From: Paraburkholderia phenazinium
GTDB taxonomy: Bacteria > Pseudomonadota > Gammaproteobacteria > Burkholderiales > Burkholderiaceae
Direction: 5' to 3'
Assembly: GCF_900100735.1 (NCBI RefSeq)
Contig: NZ_FNCJ01000010.1
Location: forward strand, 1-64,000
Length of the DNA stretch: 64,000 nt
Shown here: piece by piece, positions 18,046-26,518 of the stretch
Layout of the letters: the number at the start of each line of letters is the position of its first letter
How positions within the stretch are numbered: the first letter of the stretch is position 1
The notes under the pieces: generated by a model
What the model was told of the DNA's origin: nothing
The model's input: the letters and a program-made list of their open reading frames with translations, nothing else
The model's database searches: none
Made by a program: the position numbers and the translations under genes

Positions 18046-18792
18046 ATGATCGTGTTCGTTACCGGGGCGTCCGCAGGATTCGGCGCTGCCATCGCCCGTA
18101 CTTTTGTCAAGGGCGGCCATCGCGTCGTCGCCACCGCGCGCCGCAAGGACCGTTTGCAGGCGCTGGCCGACGAACTGGGCGAGGCGCTCCTGCCGTTTGA
18201 GCTGGATGTGCGCGACCGCGCCGCCGTCGAGGCGGTGCCCGCCGCGCTGCCCGAAGGCTTTGCCGCCATCGACGTGCTGGTCAACAACGCGGGCCTCGCC
18301 CTCGGCCTCGAACCGGCGCAGCGCGCCAACCTCGACGAATGGCAAACCATGATCGACACGAACTGCACAGGTCTCGTGCAGGTCACCCATGCGCTGCTGC
18401 CGGGCATGGTCGAGCGCCAGCGCGGCCATGTGTTCAACCTGAGTTCGGCGGCCGCCAACTGGCCCTACGCGGGCGGCAACGTGTACGGCGCCACCAAGGC
18501 TTTCGTGCGCCAGTTCAGCCTGAACCTGCGTGCGGATCTGGCCGGCACCCCGCTGCGCGTGACCGACGTCGAGCCCGGGCTGTGCGGCGGCACGGAGTTT
18601 TCGAACGTGCGCTTTCGCGGCGACGACGCCAAGGCCGCGACCGTCTACCAGAACGTGCAGCCGCTCACGGCCGAAGACATTGCCGACACGATCTACTGGA
18701 CCGCGACCCGCCCGGCCCACGTCAACGTCAACACGATCGAGCTGATGCCCGTCGCGCAGTCGTTTGCGGGGCTGTCGGTGCATCGCGGCTAA
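18046..18792 (+). CDS. ydfG: YdfG-like short-chain dehydrogenase
   Basis: 248-residue NADP-dependent oxidoreductase. The nucleotide motif TGASAGFG is at residues 6-13, NNAG follows, and YGATK supplies the catalytic Tyr and Lys. VEPGLCGGTEFSNVRF is highly typical of E. coli YdfG, which oxidises 3-hydroxy acids such as L-allo-threonine and reduces malonic semialdehyde. The start is placed at ATG 18046 because MIVFVTGASAGFG is the normal N-terminus; the frame stays open far upstream only because of base composition. Monocistronic by appearance. Confidence 0.93.
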   Translation: MIVFVTGASAGFGAAIARTFVKGGHRVVATARRKDRLQALADELGEALLPFELDVRDRAAVEAVPAALPEGFAAIDVLVNNAGLALGLEPAQRANLDEWQTMIDTNCTGLVQVTHALLPGMVERQRGHVFNLSSAAANWPYAGGNVYGATKAFVRQFSLNLRADLAGTPLRVTDVEPGLCGGTEFSNVRFRGDDAKAATVYQNVQPLTAEDIADTIYWTATRPAHVNVNTIELMPVAQSFAGLSVHRG

Positions 18793-18854
18793 AGCCTGTT
18801 ACCCGCTGTTACCCGGACGCACCTGCGAAATCACGTCGGATTGTGCGTTCCGGG

Positions 18855-18860
18855 TAAAAT
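18855..18860 (+). promoter_or_regulatory. -10-like TAAAAT 7 bases before the ybgC ATG
   Basis: TAAAAT lies 7 bases ahead of ATG 18868. There is no Shine-Dalgarno between them and no good -35. If it is a real -10, transcription would begin at or next to the start codon. Confidence 0.35.
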
Positions 18861-18867
18861 GCGCGGC

Positions 18868-19338
18868 ATGAATATGTCCCCGAGCGAGCCCGGCGCCGAA
18901 ATCGGCTTCATCTGGCCGATTCGCGTGTACTACGAAGATACCGACGCTGGCGGCATCGTGTTCTACGCGAATTATCTGAAGTTCTTCGAGCGGGCGCGCA
19001 CCGAATGGCTGCGCGCGTGCGGCATCGAACAGGATCGGCTGGCGGAGCAAAGCGGCACCCTGTTCATCGTGCGCAGCACCGCGATGGACTATCGCGCGCC
19101 AGCCAGGCTTGACGATCTGATCAAAATCGTCAGCCGGCCTGAACGAATTGGCCGCGCGTCGGTCGATTTCTCACAGGAAGCCTGGCGTGACGGCACGCTG
19201 CTTGCTACCGGGACCATTCGGGTCGGCTGTGTCGACCGGGTAGCACTGCGTCCTGCCGCCATTCCGGAACCCGTGCTCGCCGCCTTGCGGCGCGGGCCCG
19301 GAGTAACTGCACCCAGCGTGTCAACGAACAACGGCTGA
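18868..19338 (+). CDS. ybgC: Acyl-CoA thioesterase YbgC (Tol-Pal cluster)
   Basis: 156-residue hotdog-fold thioesterase. YYEDTDAGGIVFYANYLKF contains the catalytic Asp region of the 4-hydroxybenzoyl-CoA thioesterase family, and FFERARTEWLR follows as usual. It heads the tol-pal cluster as in most proteobacteria, where YbgC associates with phospholipid synthesis at the membrane. Start choice is uncertain among ATG 18859, 18868 and 18874; none has a clear ribosome binding site. Confidence 0.93.
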   Translation: MNMSPSEPGAEIGFIWPIRVYYEDTDAGGIVFYANYLKFFERARTEWLRACGIEQDRLAEQSGTLFIVRSTAMDYRAPARLDDLIKIVSRPERIGRASVDFSQEAWRDGTLLATGTIRVGCVDRVALRPAAIPEPVLAALRRGPGVTAPSVSTNNG

Positions 19339-19492
19339 ACATCGTTGTTACGAGGCCAGTGAACTCGTATCGATCAAGCAACACAAAGCATGGTTCGGCC
19401 CGCGGTTTGCCGATGCTTCCGGTTTCCCCACGGCAAGCTTCGACGGACCTTGCAGCCGGACGCCCCCATCCGGGACGTTACAAAGAACCTCT

Positions 19493-20170
19493 ATGAACAC
19501 TACACAAGATCTATCGATCATTTCGCTCGTTCTCAATGCGAGCCTGCTGGCCCAGGCAGTGATGGCGCTGTTGTTGCTGCTGTCGCTGCTGTCGTGGACT
19601 TTCATCTTCCGCAAGTGGTTTGCGATCCGCCGTGCGCGGGCGCAAACTGAGCGTTTCGAACGCGACTTCTGGTCCGGCGGCGACCTGCAGGCCCTCTATC
19701 AAAGCGCCGCGAACAACCGCCATACCATCGGCGCCCTGGAACGGATCTTCGAATCCGGCATGCGCGAGTTCCTGAAGGGCAAGGAAAAGCGTCTCAACGA
19801 CCCCGGCCTGATCCTCGACGGCGCCCGCCGTGCCATGCGTGCTGCTTTCCAACGAGAGATGGACGTGCTCGAAGCCAATCTGGCGTTCCTCGCCTCGGTG
19901 GGTTCGGTCAGCCCGTACATCGGTCTGTTCGGCACCGTGTGGGGGATCATGAACGCGTTCCGCGGTCTGGCTAACGTCCAGCAGGCTACGCTCGCCAACG
20001 TCGCGCCCGGCATCGCCGAAGCGCTGACCGCGACCGCAATCGGCCTGTTCGCCGCGATTCCTGCCGTGGTGGCCTATAACCGCTACGCGCACGATATCGA
20101 CCGTCTGGCGATTCGCTTCGAGACCTTCATCGAAGAATTCTCGAACATCCTGCAGCGTCAGGCGCACTAA
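19493..20170 (+). CDS. tolQ: Tol-Pal motor subunit TolQ
   Basis: 225-residue inner-membrane protein, homologous to ExbB and MotA. It forms the proton channel with TolR that energises TolA during outer-membrane constriction at division. Three hydrophobic segments are visible (about residues 15-38, 133-155 and 168-192), with the large cytoplasmic loop between the first two. The block GSVSPYIGLFGTVWGIMNAF is a clear TolQ/ExbB signature. It precedes tolR by 10 bases, with AAGGAG in that gap serving tolR. Confidence 0.97.
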   Translation: MNTTQDLSIISLVLNASLLAQAVMALLLLLSLLSWTFIFRKWFAIRRARAQTERFERDFWSGGDLQALYQSAANNRHTIGALERIFESGMREFLKGKEKRLNDPGLILDGARRAMRAAFQREMDVLEANLAFLASVGSVSPYIGLFGTVWGIMNAFRGLANVQQATLANVAPGIAEALTATAIGLFAAIPAVVAYNRYAHDIDRLAIRFETFIEEFSNILQRQAH

Positions 20171-20180
20171 GGAGTCCACG

Positions 20181-20633
20181 ATGGCCGGTTCCTCAAGTCG
20201 CTCCTCCAGTATGCGCGGCGGCCGTTCGCGCCGCGCGATGGCCGACATCAACGTCGTGCCGTATATCGACGTGATGCTCGTGCTGCTCGTGATCTTCATG
20301 GTGACCGCGCCGCTCGTCGCACCGTCGATCGTCAATCTGCCCACCGTCGGCGGAGCCGCTCCGCAGCAGCAGACGCCGCCCGTGGTCGTCAACATTCGTG
20401 CCGATGGCAACATGAACGTCAAATACAAAGACGACAATGGCGCCATGCAGCAGGAAGACATGACGCGAGCGGATCTGAACAGCTTCGTCACCGACCGCGA
20501 GCAGTCGCACCCGGACCAGCCGGTTGTGATCGCCGCTGACAAGACGGTGAAGTACGAAGCCGTAATGAACGTGATGTCCGACCTGAAGGCTCGTGGCGTC
20601 AAGCGCGTTGGCTTGCTCGTCAAATCGCAATGA
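20181..20633 (+). CDS. tolR: Tol-Pal motor subunit TolR
   Basis: 150 residues: a short cytoplasmic N-terminus, one membrane helix with the essential Asp30 (MADINVVPYIDVMLVLLVIF), and a periplasmic ExbD-like domain. Together with TolQ it makes the proton-driven stator. The stop overlaps the tolA start as ATGA, so translation is coupled. Length and motif are typical. Confidence 0.97.
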   Translation: MAGSSSRSSSMRGGRSRRAMADINVVPYIDVMLVLLVIFMVTAPLVAPSIVNLPTVGGAAPQQQTPPVVVNIRADGNMNVKYKDDNGAMQQEDMTRADLNSFVTDREQSHPDQPVVIAADKTVKYEAVMNVMSDLKARGVKRVGLLVKSQ

Positions 20634-21634
20634 TCCGCAAGAATTCCGCTTACCCGCTCCAGCCTCCGCGTGAACGCGGCACCTGGCGAGCCTTTGCGCT
20701 CGCGCTGGTGATGCACGTGCTGCTCGGGTTCTTTCTGTACCACGGCATTCAATGGCAGAACAGCACGCCGGCAGGCGCTGAAGCCGAACTGTGGACGGAG
20801 GTGCCCGATATCACGACGCCGCGGCCGCCCCCGCCGCCCGTGCCGGTAGCCCCTGCCCCGCCTCTGCCCGATGAACAGGCCGATATTGCGCTGCAGGAAA
20901 AGAAACGCCAGCAACAGGAAGCCGCGCGCCAGGCGCAGCTTGCCGAGCAACAGCGCCTGCAACTGCAGGCCCAGCAGGAGGCTGAAGCAAAGCGCCAGCA
21001 GCAGCTCGCAGCCGACCAGGCGGCGCAACTGGCCGCCCAGAAGGCCGCGGCGACCAAGCTGAAGCAGCAACAGCAGCAGGCTGAGAAGCTCAAGCAGCAG
21101 CAACTGGCCGAGCAGCAAAAGCAGGATCAGTTGAAGCAACAGCAAGAGGACCTGCAGAAGCAGGCCCAGGCTGATGCGCAGAAGAAGGCTGACGCGCAGA
21201 AAGCGGCCAAGGCAGCCAAAGCGGCAGCCGACGCAGCGCAGGCGAAGAAGCTCGACCAGGAACGCCGGGCGCGTCTCGCGCAGATGCAAGGCATGGCGGG
21301 CGGCGAAGGCTCGACGGGCAATGGTCTGGCCAAGAGCGGCACGGGTAGTGGCTCGGGCGGGACGTCCACCTCGCCGGGTTATGCCGACAAGGTCCGGCGA
21401 ATGGTGCGCCCGAAGATTGTGTGGTCAGGTGACACGCAGGGTCTGGAAACCGTGGTCTCGGTCCATTGCGCGCCGTCCGGCACGCTGTTGAGCGCGACGG
21501 TCACGCGCAGCAGTGGCAACCAGCAGTGGGACGACGCCGCACTTCGGGCGGTTCAGCTCACCGACCCGATGCCCGTGGATACGGACGGTAAAGCGCCAGC
21601 AAGCTTTTTGATTACGTTGCGGCCGGCAAATTGA
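20630..21634 (+). CDS. tolA: Cell envelope protein TolA
   Basis: 334 residues linking the TolQR motor to TolB/Pal across the periplasm. One membrane helix (about 20-40) is followed by a Pro-rich hinge (about 63-78), a long Gln/Ala/Lys-rich coiled-coil rod (about 85-215), a Gly/Ser linker, and a C-terminal TonB-like domain (about 245-334). The rod is low-complexity DNA, so length may vary between strains. ATG overlaps the tolR stop. A GC-rich hairpin separates it from tolB. Confidence 0.96.
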   Translation: MIRKNSAYPLQPPRERGTWRAFALALVMHVLLGFFLYHGIQWQNSTPAGAEAELWTEVPDITTPRPPPPPVPVAPAPPLPDEQADIALQEKKRQQQEAARQAQLAEQQRLQLQAQQEAEAKRQQQLAADQAAQLAAQKAAATKLKQQQQQAEKLKQQQLAEQQKQDQLKQQQEDLQKQAQADAQKKADAQKAAKAAKAAADAAQAKKLDQERRARLAQMQGMAGGEGSTGNGLAKSGTGSGSGGTSTSPGYADKVRRMVRPKIVWSGDTQGLETVVSVHCAPSGTLLSATVTRSSGNQQWDDAALRAVQLTDPMPVDTDGKAPASFLITLRPAN

Positions 21635-21647
21635 CAATGGCTCCGGC

Positions 21648-21666
21648 GGCCCCGCCCGGCGGGGCC
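21648..21666. terminator. GC-rich hairpin between tolA and tolB
   Basis: GGCCCCG and CGGGGCC form a 7-bp stem with a 5-base loop 14 bases after the tolA stop. The following bases are TTCCCGGG rather than a T run, so it may attenuate rather than end transcription, and tolB (116 bases from the tolA stop) may have its own promoter. Confidence 0.4.
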
Positions 21667-21749
21667 TTCCCGGGAACGAATTGAAAATTTCCGGGTCTGT
21701 CTGCTGTCATACAGTGTTAGAAATCTGATTTTTTGGGAATCCATACAGC

Positions 21750-23042
21750 ATGAGTTTGATGACCAAGCTAGGCCTGCGGACTTTGGTAGCGTCGTGCCTG
21801 ATTGCGGCCGGCGGCGCCGCGCACGCGCAACTCAACGTCCTCGTCACGGGCGTCGGGTCCACCCAATTCCCCATCGCAACGGCGAATTTCGCCAATGAAG
21901 CGAACTCGCCGCAGCAGGTCAGCACCATCGTGCGCCAGGATCTGCAGCGCAGCGGCAAATTCACCAATATCGACGCCGGCAGCGCGCCCGTTTCGGAAAC
22001 CGATTCGGTCGACCTCGGCAGCTGGAAGGCCAAGGGCGCCAACGCGTTCGTGGCCGGTAGCGTGAATCGTCTGCCGAACGGCCAGTACGAAGTGCGCTTC
22101 AAGCTATACGACACGGTCAAGGGCGAAAGCCTCGGCGGCCTGGTGCTGGTGAGTCCGGAAAGCGGCCTGCGCATGAGCGCGCATAAGGTTGCGGATTACA
22201 TCTATGCAAAGCTGCTCGGCGATCGTGGCGTGTTCGCCACCCGCCTGTCTTATGTCATCAAGACCGGCAACCGCTACCAGTTGCAGATTTCCGATTCGGA
22301 CGGCCAGGACGCGCACATCGCGCTGTCGAGCCCCGAGCCGATCATCTCGCCGGCGTGGTCGCCTGACGGCACGAAGGTCGCCTACGTGTCGTTCGAAAAG
22401 AAGAAGCCCATCGTCTACATCCACGACCTGCCCACGGGCCGTCGCATAGTCGTCTCGGATCAGAAGGGCAATAACAGTGCACCGGCCTGGTCGCCGGATG
22501 GACGCACGCTGGCAGTAGCGCTTTCGCGCACCGGCAATACGCAGATTTTCGCCGTCAATGCTGACGGCAGCGGCCTGCGCCGGCTGACGCAAGGCACCTC
22601 GATCGACACCGAACCGAACTACTCTCCTGACGGACAGTGGATCTATTTCACCAGCGACCGCGGCGGTCAACCGCAGATCTACAAGATGCCGGCGCAGGGC
22701 GAAAGCGCGGGCGCAGCCCAGCGCGTCACGTTCACGGGCAACTACAACACCAGCCCGCGCGTGAGCCCGGACGGCAAGGAACTGGCCTACATCTCGCGTG
22801 TAGGCGGCGCCTTCAAGCTGTATATCCAGGACTTGCAGTCCGGGTCGGCAACCGGCTTGACCGACACAACACATGACGAATCGCCGAGCTTCGCGGCGAA
22901 TGGTCAGTACATTCTTTACGCCACACAGGTGAACGGCCGTGGCGTGTTGGCCGCAGTATCGACCGACGGTCGCACTCGGCAGGTCCTGTCCGTTCAGGGC
23001 GGCATCGTTCGCGAGCCGTCCTGGGGCCCGTTTATGCAATAA
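21750..23042 (+). CDS. tolB: Tol-Pal system protein TolB
   Basis: 430-residue periplasmic protein that binds Pal and TolA. A signal peptide ends at AAHAQL (cleavage after about residue 27). The N-terminal mixed domain is followed by a six-bladed beta-propeller recognisable from WD-like repeats with SPDG (AWSPDGTKVAYVS, AWSPDGRTLAVAL, YSPDGQWIYFTS, VSPDGKELAYIS). Two in-frame ATGs (21750, 21759) are possible starts. pal follows after 18 bases. Confidence 0.97.
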   Translation: MSLMTKLGLRTLVASCLIAAGGAAHAQLNVLVTGVGSTQFPIATANFANEANSPQQVSTIVRQDLQRSGKFTNIDAGSAPVSETDSVDLGSWKAKGANAFVAGSVNRLPNGQYEVRFKLYDTVKGESLGGLVLVSPESGLRMSAHKVADYIYAKLLGDRGVFATRLSYVIKTGNRYQLQISDSDGQDAHIALSSPEPIISPAWSPDGTKVAYVSFEKKKPIVYIHDLPTGRRIVVSDQKGNNSAPAWSPDGRTLAVALSRTGNTQIFAVNADGSGLRRLTQGTSIDTEPNYSPDGQWIYFTSDRGGQPQIYKMPAQGESAGAAQRVTFTGNYNTSPRVSPDGKELAYISRVGGAFKLYIQDLQSGSATGLTDTTHDESPSFAANGQYILYATQVNGRGVLAAVSTDGRTRQVLSVQGGIVREPSWGPFMQ

Positions 23043-23060
23043 CACACAAGGAGAGTAACA

Positions 23061-23570
23061 ATGATGTCCAAACTTCGTATCGTCTTTGCCGCATTGCTGG
23101 TCGGTGCTCTGGCTGCCTGCCATTCGGGCGTCAAGCTCGACGAAAACGCCAACAAGGGTGGCGCGGTCGCTACGCAACCGAACCCGAATGCAGTCGCACA
23201 AGTGAACGTCGACGAGCTGAACGATCCGAACAGCCCGCTCGCCAAGCGTAGCGTCTACTTCGACTTCGACAGCTACTCGGTCAAGGACGAATACCAGGCG
23301 CTGCTGGGACAACACGCACGTTACCTGAAGGCACATCCGGAGCGTCACGTGCTGATCCAGGGTAACACCGACGAACGCGGCACGAGCGAGTACAACCTGG
23401 CACTCGGCCAGAAGCGTGCTGAAGCTGTGCGTCGCGCGCTGTCGCTGCTTGGCGTGCCGGATTCGCAAATGGAAGCCGTGAGCCTGGGCAAGGAAAAGCC
23501 GCTGGCCGACGGTCATGACGAAGCATCGTGGGCACAAAACCGCCGCGCTGACCTCGTCTACCAACAGTAA
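23061..23570 (+). CDS. pal: Peptidoglycan-associated lipoprotein Pal
   Basis: 169-residue outer-membrane lipoprotein anchored to peptidoglycan. A lipoprotein signal ends in LAAC (lipidated Cys about residue 20). The C-terminal OmpA-like domain has YFDFDSYSV, the peptidoglycan-binding NTDERGTSEYNLALGQKRA, and a normal C-terminus. AAGGAG lies 7 bases before ATG 23061; ATG 23064 is an alternative. Confidence 0.97.
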   Translation: MMSKLRIVFAALLVGALAACHSGVKLDENANKGGAVATQPNPNAVAQVNVDELNDPNSPLAKRSVYFDFDSYSVKDEYQALLGQHARYLKAHPERHVLIQGNTDERGTSEYNLALGQKRAEAVRRALSLLGVPDSQMEAVSLGKEKPLADGHDEASWAQNRRADLVYQQ

Positions 23571-23576
23571 TAGGTG

Positions 23577-24335
23577 ATGAGCCGTATGACGCAACGTTTC
23601 TCCTGGCTGCGCTTTGCTGCAGCCGCCTGCGTAGCAGGCTCGGCCTTGATGGCCGTGCCGGCTCACGCCGGCATGTTCGACGACGACCAGGCCCGTCAGG
23701 CGATTCTCGATCTGCGTACCAAGACCGATAGCCTGTCGAGCCAACTGTCGGCCGCCCAGCGGACCATCCTCGATCAGTCCAACCGCCTCGACCAGCTCAA
23801 CCAGCAGGTCGCGACGCTGCGCGGACAGAACGAGGACATGGCGAACCAGCTTGCCACGCTGCAGAAGCAGCAGAAGGACTACTACACCGACCTCGACACG
23901 CGGTTGAAGAAGTTCGAACCGCAGCAGCAGACGGTTGATGGCGTAGAAGGCACGGTCCAGCCGGGCGAGACGGACGCGTTCAATGCGGCTTCGACGCAGT
24001 TCCGCAATGGCGACTTCAAGAACGCGGCGGCTTCGTTCCGCAGCTTCATCGCCAAGTATCCGCAGAGCCCCTACCAGCCGACCGCGCAGTACTGGCTCGG
24101 CAACGCGCTGTATGCACTGCGCGACTACAAGGGCTCCACGGCTACGTGGGAAGGCGTCGTGAAGAATTACCCGCAGCATCCGCGTGCGCCGGAAGCGCTG
24201 CTCGCGATTGCCAACAATCAGCTCGAGCAAGGTCAGAAAGCGGCAGCGAAGAAGACCCTCGAGCAGATCGTCGCGCAGTACGGCAACTCAGATGTCGCGC
24301 AGTCGGCGCAAAGCAAGTTGTCGCAAATCAAGTAG
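23577..24335 (+). CDS. cpoB: Cell division coordinator CpoB (YbgF)
   Basis: 252-residue periplasmic protein coordinating peptidoglycan synthesis and outer-membrane constriction. A signal peptide ends at PAHAGM, followed by a trimerisation coiled coil (about 40-110, Gln/Leu/Asp-rich) and three TPR-like repeats in the C-terminal half (FNAASTQFRNGDFKNAAASF, then YWLGNALYALRDY, then PEALLAIANNQLEQGQ). The start is ATG 23577 or 23586; the first is only 6 bases from the pal stop. It ends the cluster and is followed by a terminator. Confidence 0.94.
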   Translation: MSRMTQRFSWLRFAAAACVAGSALMAVPAHAGMFDDDQARQAILDLRTKTDSLSSQLSAAQRTILDQSNRLDQLNQQVATLRGQNEDMANQLATLQKQQKDYYTDLDTRLKKFEPQQQTVDGVEGTVQPGETDAFNAASTQFRNGDFKNAAASFRSFIAKYPQSPYQPTAQYWLGNALYALRDYKGSTATWEGVVKNYPQHPRAPEALLAIANNQLEQGQKAAAKKTLEQIVAQYGNSDVAQSAQSKLSQIK

Positions 24336-24397
24336 TTCAGGCAGTCGCAGTATCAAGCGTAGTGTCGGATTACACGCCACGCGCGCCTCTCGCCGGG

Positions 24398-24430
24398 AAG
24401 CCCGGGGCAGTCGATGCCTCGGGCTTTTCG
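24398..24430 (+). terminator. Terminator of the tol-pal-cpoB operon
   Basis: AAGCCCGGGG pairs with CCTCGGGCTT around a short loop, followed by TTTTCGTTTT. It lies about 60 bases after the cpoB stop and before the tRNA promoter. Confidence 0.85.
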
Positions 24431-24472
24431 TTTTATGGAGTAACGCGCTCGTTGGGATGTCGCCCAGATGGG

Positions 24473-24502
24473 TTGACAAGTTCGGCGAGCTATCGCTATA
24501 AT
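24473..24502 (+). promoter_or_regulatory. Sigma-70 promoter of tRNA-Lys
   Basis: TTGACA at 24473-24478 and TATAAT at 24497-24502, both consensus, with an 18-base spacer. The tRNA 5' end is 15 bases downstream of the -10 box, leaving a short leader. This is the clearest housekeeping promoter in the window. Confidence 0.9.
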
Positions 24503-24516
24503 CCCGCTTCTCTTTT

Positions 24517-24592
24517 GGGTCGTTAGCTCAGCTGGTAGAGCAGCGGACTTTTAATCCGTTGGTCACAGGTTCGAATCCCGTACGGCCTACCA
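24517..24592 (+). tRNA. tRNA-Lys(TTT), CCA encoded
   Basis: 76 bases folding as a cloverleaf: acceptor GGGTCGT with ACGGCCT (one G-U pair at the top), D arm with AGCTCAGCTGGTAGAGC, anticodon loop CTTTTAA giving anticodon TTT, T arm with GGTTCGAATCC, then discriminator A and encoded CCA. Its own consensus promoter and a terminator flank it. Confidence 0.98.
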
Positions 24593-24598
24593 AAAGAT

Positions 24599-24639
24599 TC
24601 AAGGGCTTACATGCGCATGCGTGTAAGCCCTTTTCTTTT
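24599..24639. terminator. Terminator after tRNA-Lys
   Basis: AAGGGCTTAC at 24601 pairs with GTAAGCCCTT ending at 24632, with a further partly palindromic loop, then TTTTCTTTT. On the minus strand the same hairpin lies 21 bases beyond the sgrR stop, so it may serve both directions. Confidence 0.85.
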
Positions 24640-24659
24640 GCGGCGCCTAATCAAGCCCC

Positions 24660-26345
24660 CTACCGCAACCAAAGATCAGCAAACGGCACCAGCCCAAACG
24701 ACATGTCCTTCACCCCAGCGACATGCGCCTCTGCATGAACATACCGAATCTCGTGCGAGATCGGGATCAGCCAACCCTCCTCGACCAACTGCTTGCCGAT
24801 CACGGCATATTCGCGCATGCGCGCCTGAGCGTCGGCGTTTGCCCGGATTGCCCGCAACTGCTGGTCTACGAGTCGCTGTTGATCAAGTGGCGTCCAGCGC
24901 CTAAACAGAGTGTTTGAGGCAAACCACTCATAGCAGCCGAGATCCTGATCGGGATTCATGGACTCGATACGCAGAACCAGGTCGGCGGAGTCCAACCAGT
25001 CATGCCGAAGATATTCGGCAAAACCCAGCGCCACCACCTCCAGCTCAATCTGCGCCTCCTTAAGCCGGTCTTTTATCAAGGCGGCCAACGCCAGGCGCTC
25101 GTCGGTCCGTATCGTGACCATCGTCAGCCGGGTGTGCTCGGGTATGGGAGGACGACCACGAGGCGTCGCTACCCGATGTTCCCATTCTGGCAGCATCCCC
25201 GATGCAGGTCGTCGAGCCCCGTCATCGTTCGCGATCAGCACAGTGGGCGCGAGCCAATCTGCCAGCGCCAATCTTTGCGCGGCATCTGCGAAGAATGGGC
25301 GCTCGGGATTGCACACAATACTCGTACAACCCGGCAACACCTCGGCAACGCTGCTCTGCGTCTTCGAACTACAACAGTAGCCGAAATGGAGGTCAAACTC
25401 CGGCGTATCGTCCGAACCCTCGATGACCCAAAGATCGATCTCGTCGAGTAGCGCGCGCTCGCGGTAGTAGTCCTCGAACACCGATAGGGTCAGCCGGTAT
25501 TCGCTACGGCGCGTCAGTTTGAAGGGGCCGCTTCCGATTGGCATGAGCGCAAAATCGCTGTTTCGATTTCGTGGGATGATCGATGCCTCCACGGCCGCGA
25601 GGTAGTGGGGCCACAGGTAGTCCGTGCTGTTTAGACGGCACGTCACTCTTCGGCAGCCACCCGTCTCCACCGAGTCCAGACCTTCGAACAGAGATTGATA
25701 ACACCCCGGCGTATCGCGCAGCCGCAGTAAGGTCTGTCGCACATCTTCCGTTTCCAGTTCGCTTCCATCGTGGAAGCTGAGACCGGGTCTCAGCCAGAAA
25801 TGCCAGACTCTACCGTCATCTTCCGACTCCCAATAATGGGCAAGTGCTGGCACCAGTTGCTGCGTAGTCCGATCGAATTCGGTTAGCCGCGAGAATATCT
25901 GGCTGACCAGATGGGCTTCCAGACTAGTCGGAATGTCATTCGGATCTAACGCCGCTACGGGCCGGCGCAGCGGTATCCGGACGCGATTGCGCGAACCGCC
26001 GGCCTGCGGCACCTGCAGGAAATCCGGCAGTCGTGCCGCCAGTTGCTTGCGCTGTTCGCCGTCCAGGCTAGCAAACGCTTCCTCCAGCTCGCCCTCGGCT
26101 AGCAAGCCGGACAAATGATCCAGAGTCACTTGTTGCGGCGAGACGAGCATGGTCAAGCGGGAAAAATGACCTCGACCGCGCGCAGCTTCCCAACGCAACC
26201 AGCCCCTCTCCTCCATCTTGCGCAGCAATAGCCGCGCGTTGCGCTCGCTGCAGTTCAAGGCCCCTGCCAGCGCGGGCAGGCCCGGTTGCTCGGGCTGCCT
26301 GTCCAGCAAAGCGTGCAGCTTTTGGAACTGGTCGATGAGGCGCAT
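24660..26345 (-). CDS. sgrR: SgrR-family transcriptional regulator with solute-binding domain
   Basis: 561 residues. The N-terminal winged helix (about 1-110; CSERNARLLLRKMEERGWL) is the SgrR DNA-binding domain, followed by a periplasmic-binding-protein-like domain (SBP_bac_5 type, about 160-555, with AHYWESEDDGRVWHFWLRPG and GSGPFKL) that in this protein stays in the cytosol, as there is no signal peptide. E. coli SgrR senses glucose-phosphate stress and activates the divergent sRNA SgrS. Here the divergent gene is a membrane protein, and an inverted repeat lies at the start codon. Effector unknown. Confidence 0.88.
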   Translation of the reverse strand: MRLIDQFQKLHALLDRQPEQPGLPALAGALNCSERNARLLLRKMEERGWLRWEAARGRGHFSRLTMLVSPQQVTLDHLSGLLAEGELEEAFASLDGEQRKQLAARLPDFLQVPQAGGSRNRVRIPLRRPVAALDPNDIPTSLEAHLVSQIFSRLTEFDRTTQQLVPALAHYWESEDDGRVWHFWLRPGLSFHDGSELETEDVRQTLLRLRDTPGCYQSLFEGLDSVETGGCRRVTCRLNSTDYLWPHYLAAVEASIIPRNRNSDFALMPIGSGPFKLTRRSEYRLTLSVFEDYYRERALLDEIDLWVIEGSDDTPEFDLHFGYCCSSKTQSSVAEVLPGCTSIVCNPERPFFADAAQRLALADWLAPTVLIANDDGARRPASGMLPEWEHRVATPRGRPPIPEHTRLTMVTIRTDERLALAALIKDRLKEAQIELEVVALGFAEYLRHDWLDSADLVLRIESMNPDQDLGCYEWFASNTLFRRWTPLDQQRLVDQQLRAIRANADAQARMREYAVIGKQLVEEGWLIPISHEIRYVHAEAHVAGVKDMSFGLVPFADLWLR

Positions 26346-26346
26346 A

Positions 26347-26394
26347 AAAGAGGAAATTAAATTTATGTTGCCGTCCGTTTTTATTTTCCTCTTT
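26347..26394. promoter_or_regulatory. Inverted repeat at the sgrR start, candidate operator or RNA hairpin
   Basis: AAAGAGGAAA (26347-26356) and TTTCCTCTTT (26385-26394) are perfect 10-base inverted arms around 28 AT-rich bases, starting 2 bases before the sgrR ATG. Such a site could let the regulator repress itself. Alternatively it is an RNA stem on either strand. Confidence 0.4.
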
Positions 26395-26518
26395 GCCTTG
26401 CATCATGTCCACAATCGTCAATAGACGAACGGCTCGAAGGGCACGTTGCTCGCAACACGCGGCGCACCCACCCATCGATGTGTATCTGTCTCGCGGCAAA
26501 AAAGAAAAGGAAACAATC

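Noticed and set aside
20880..21290. Highly repetitive Gln/Ala/Lys codons considered as a satellite
   Set aside because: It is the normal coiled-coil rod of TolA.
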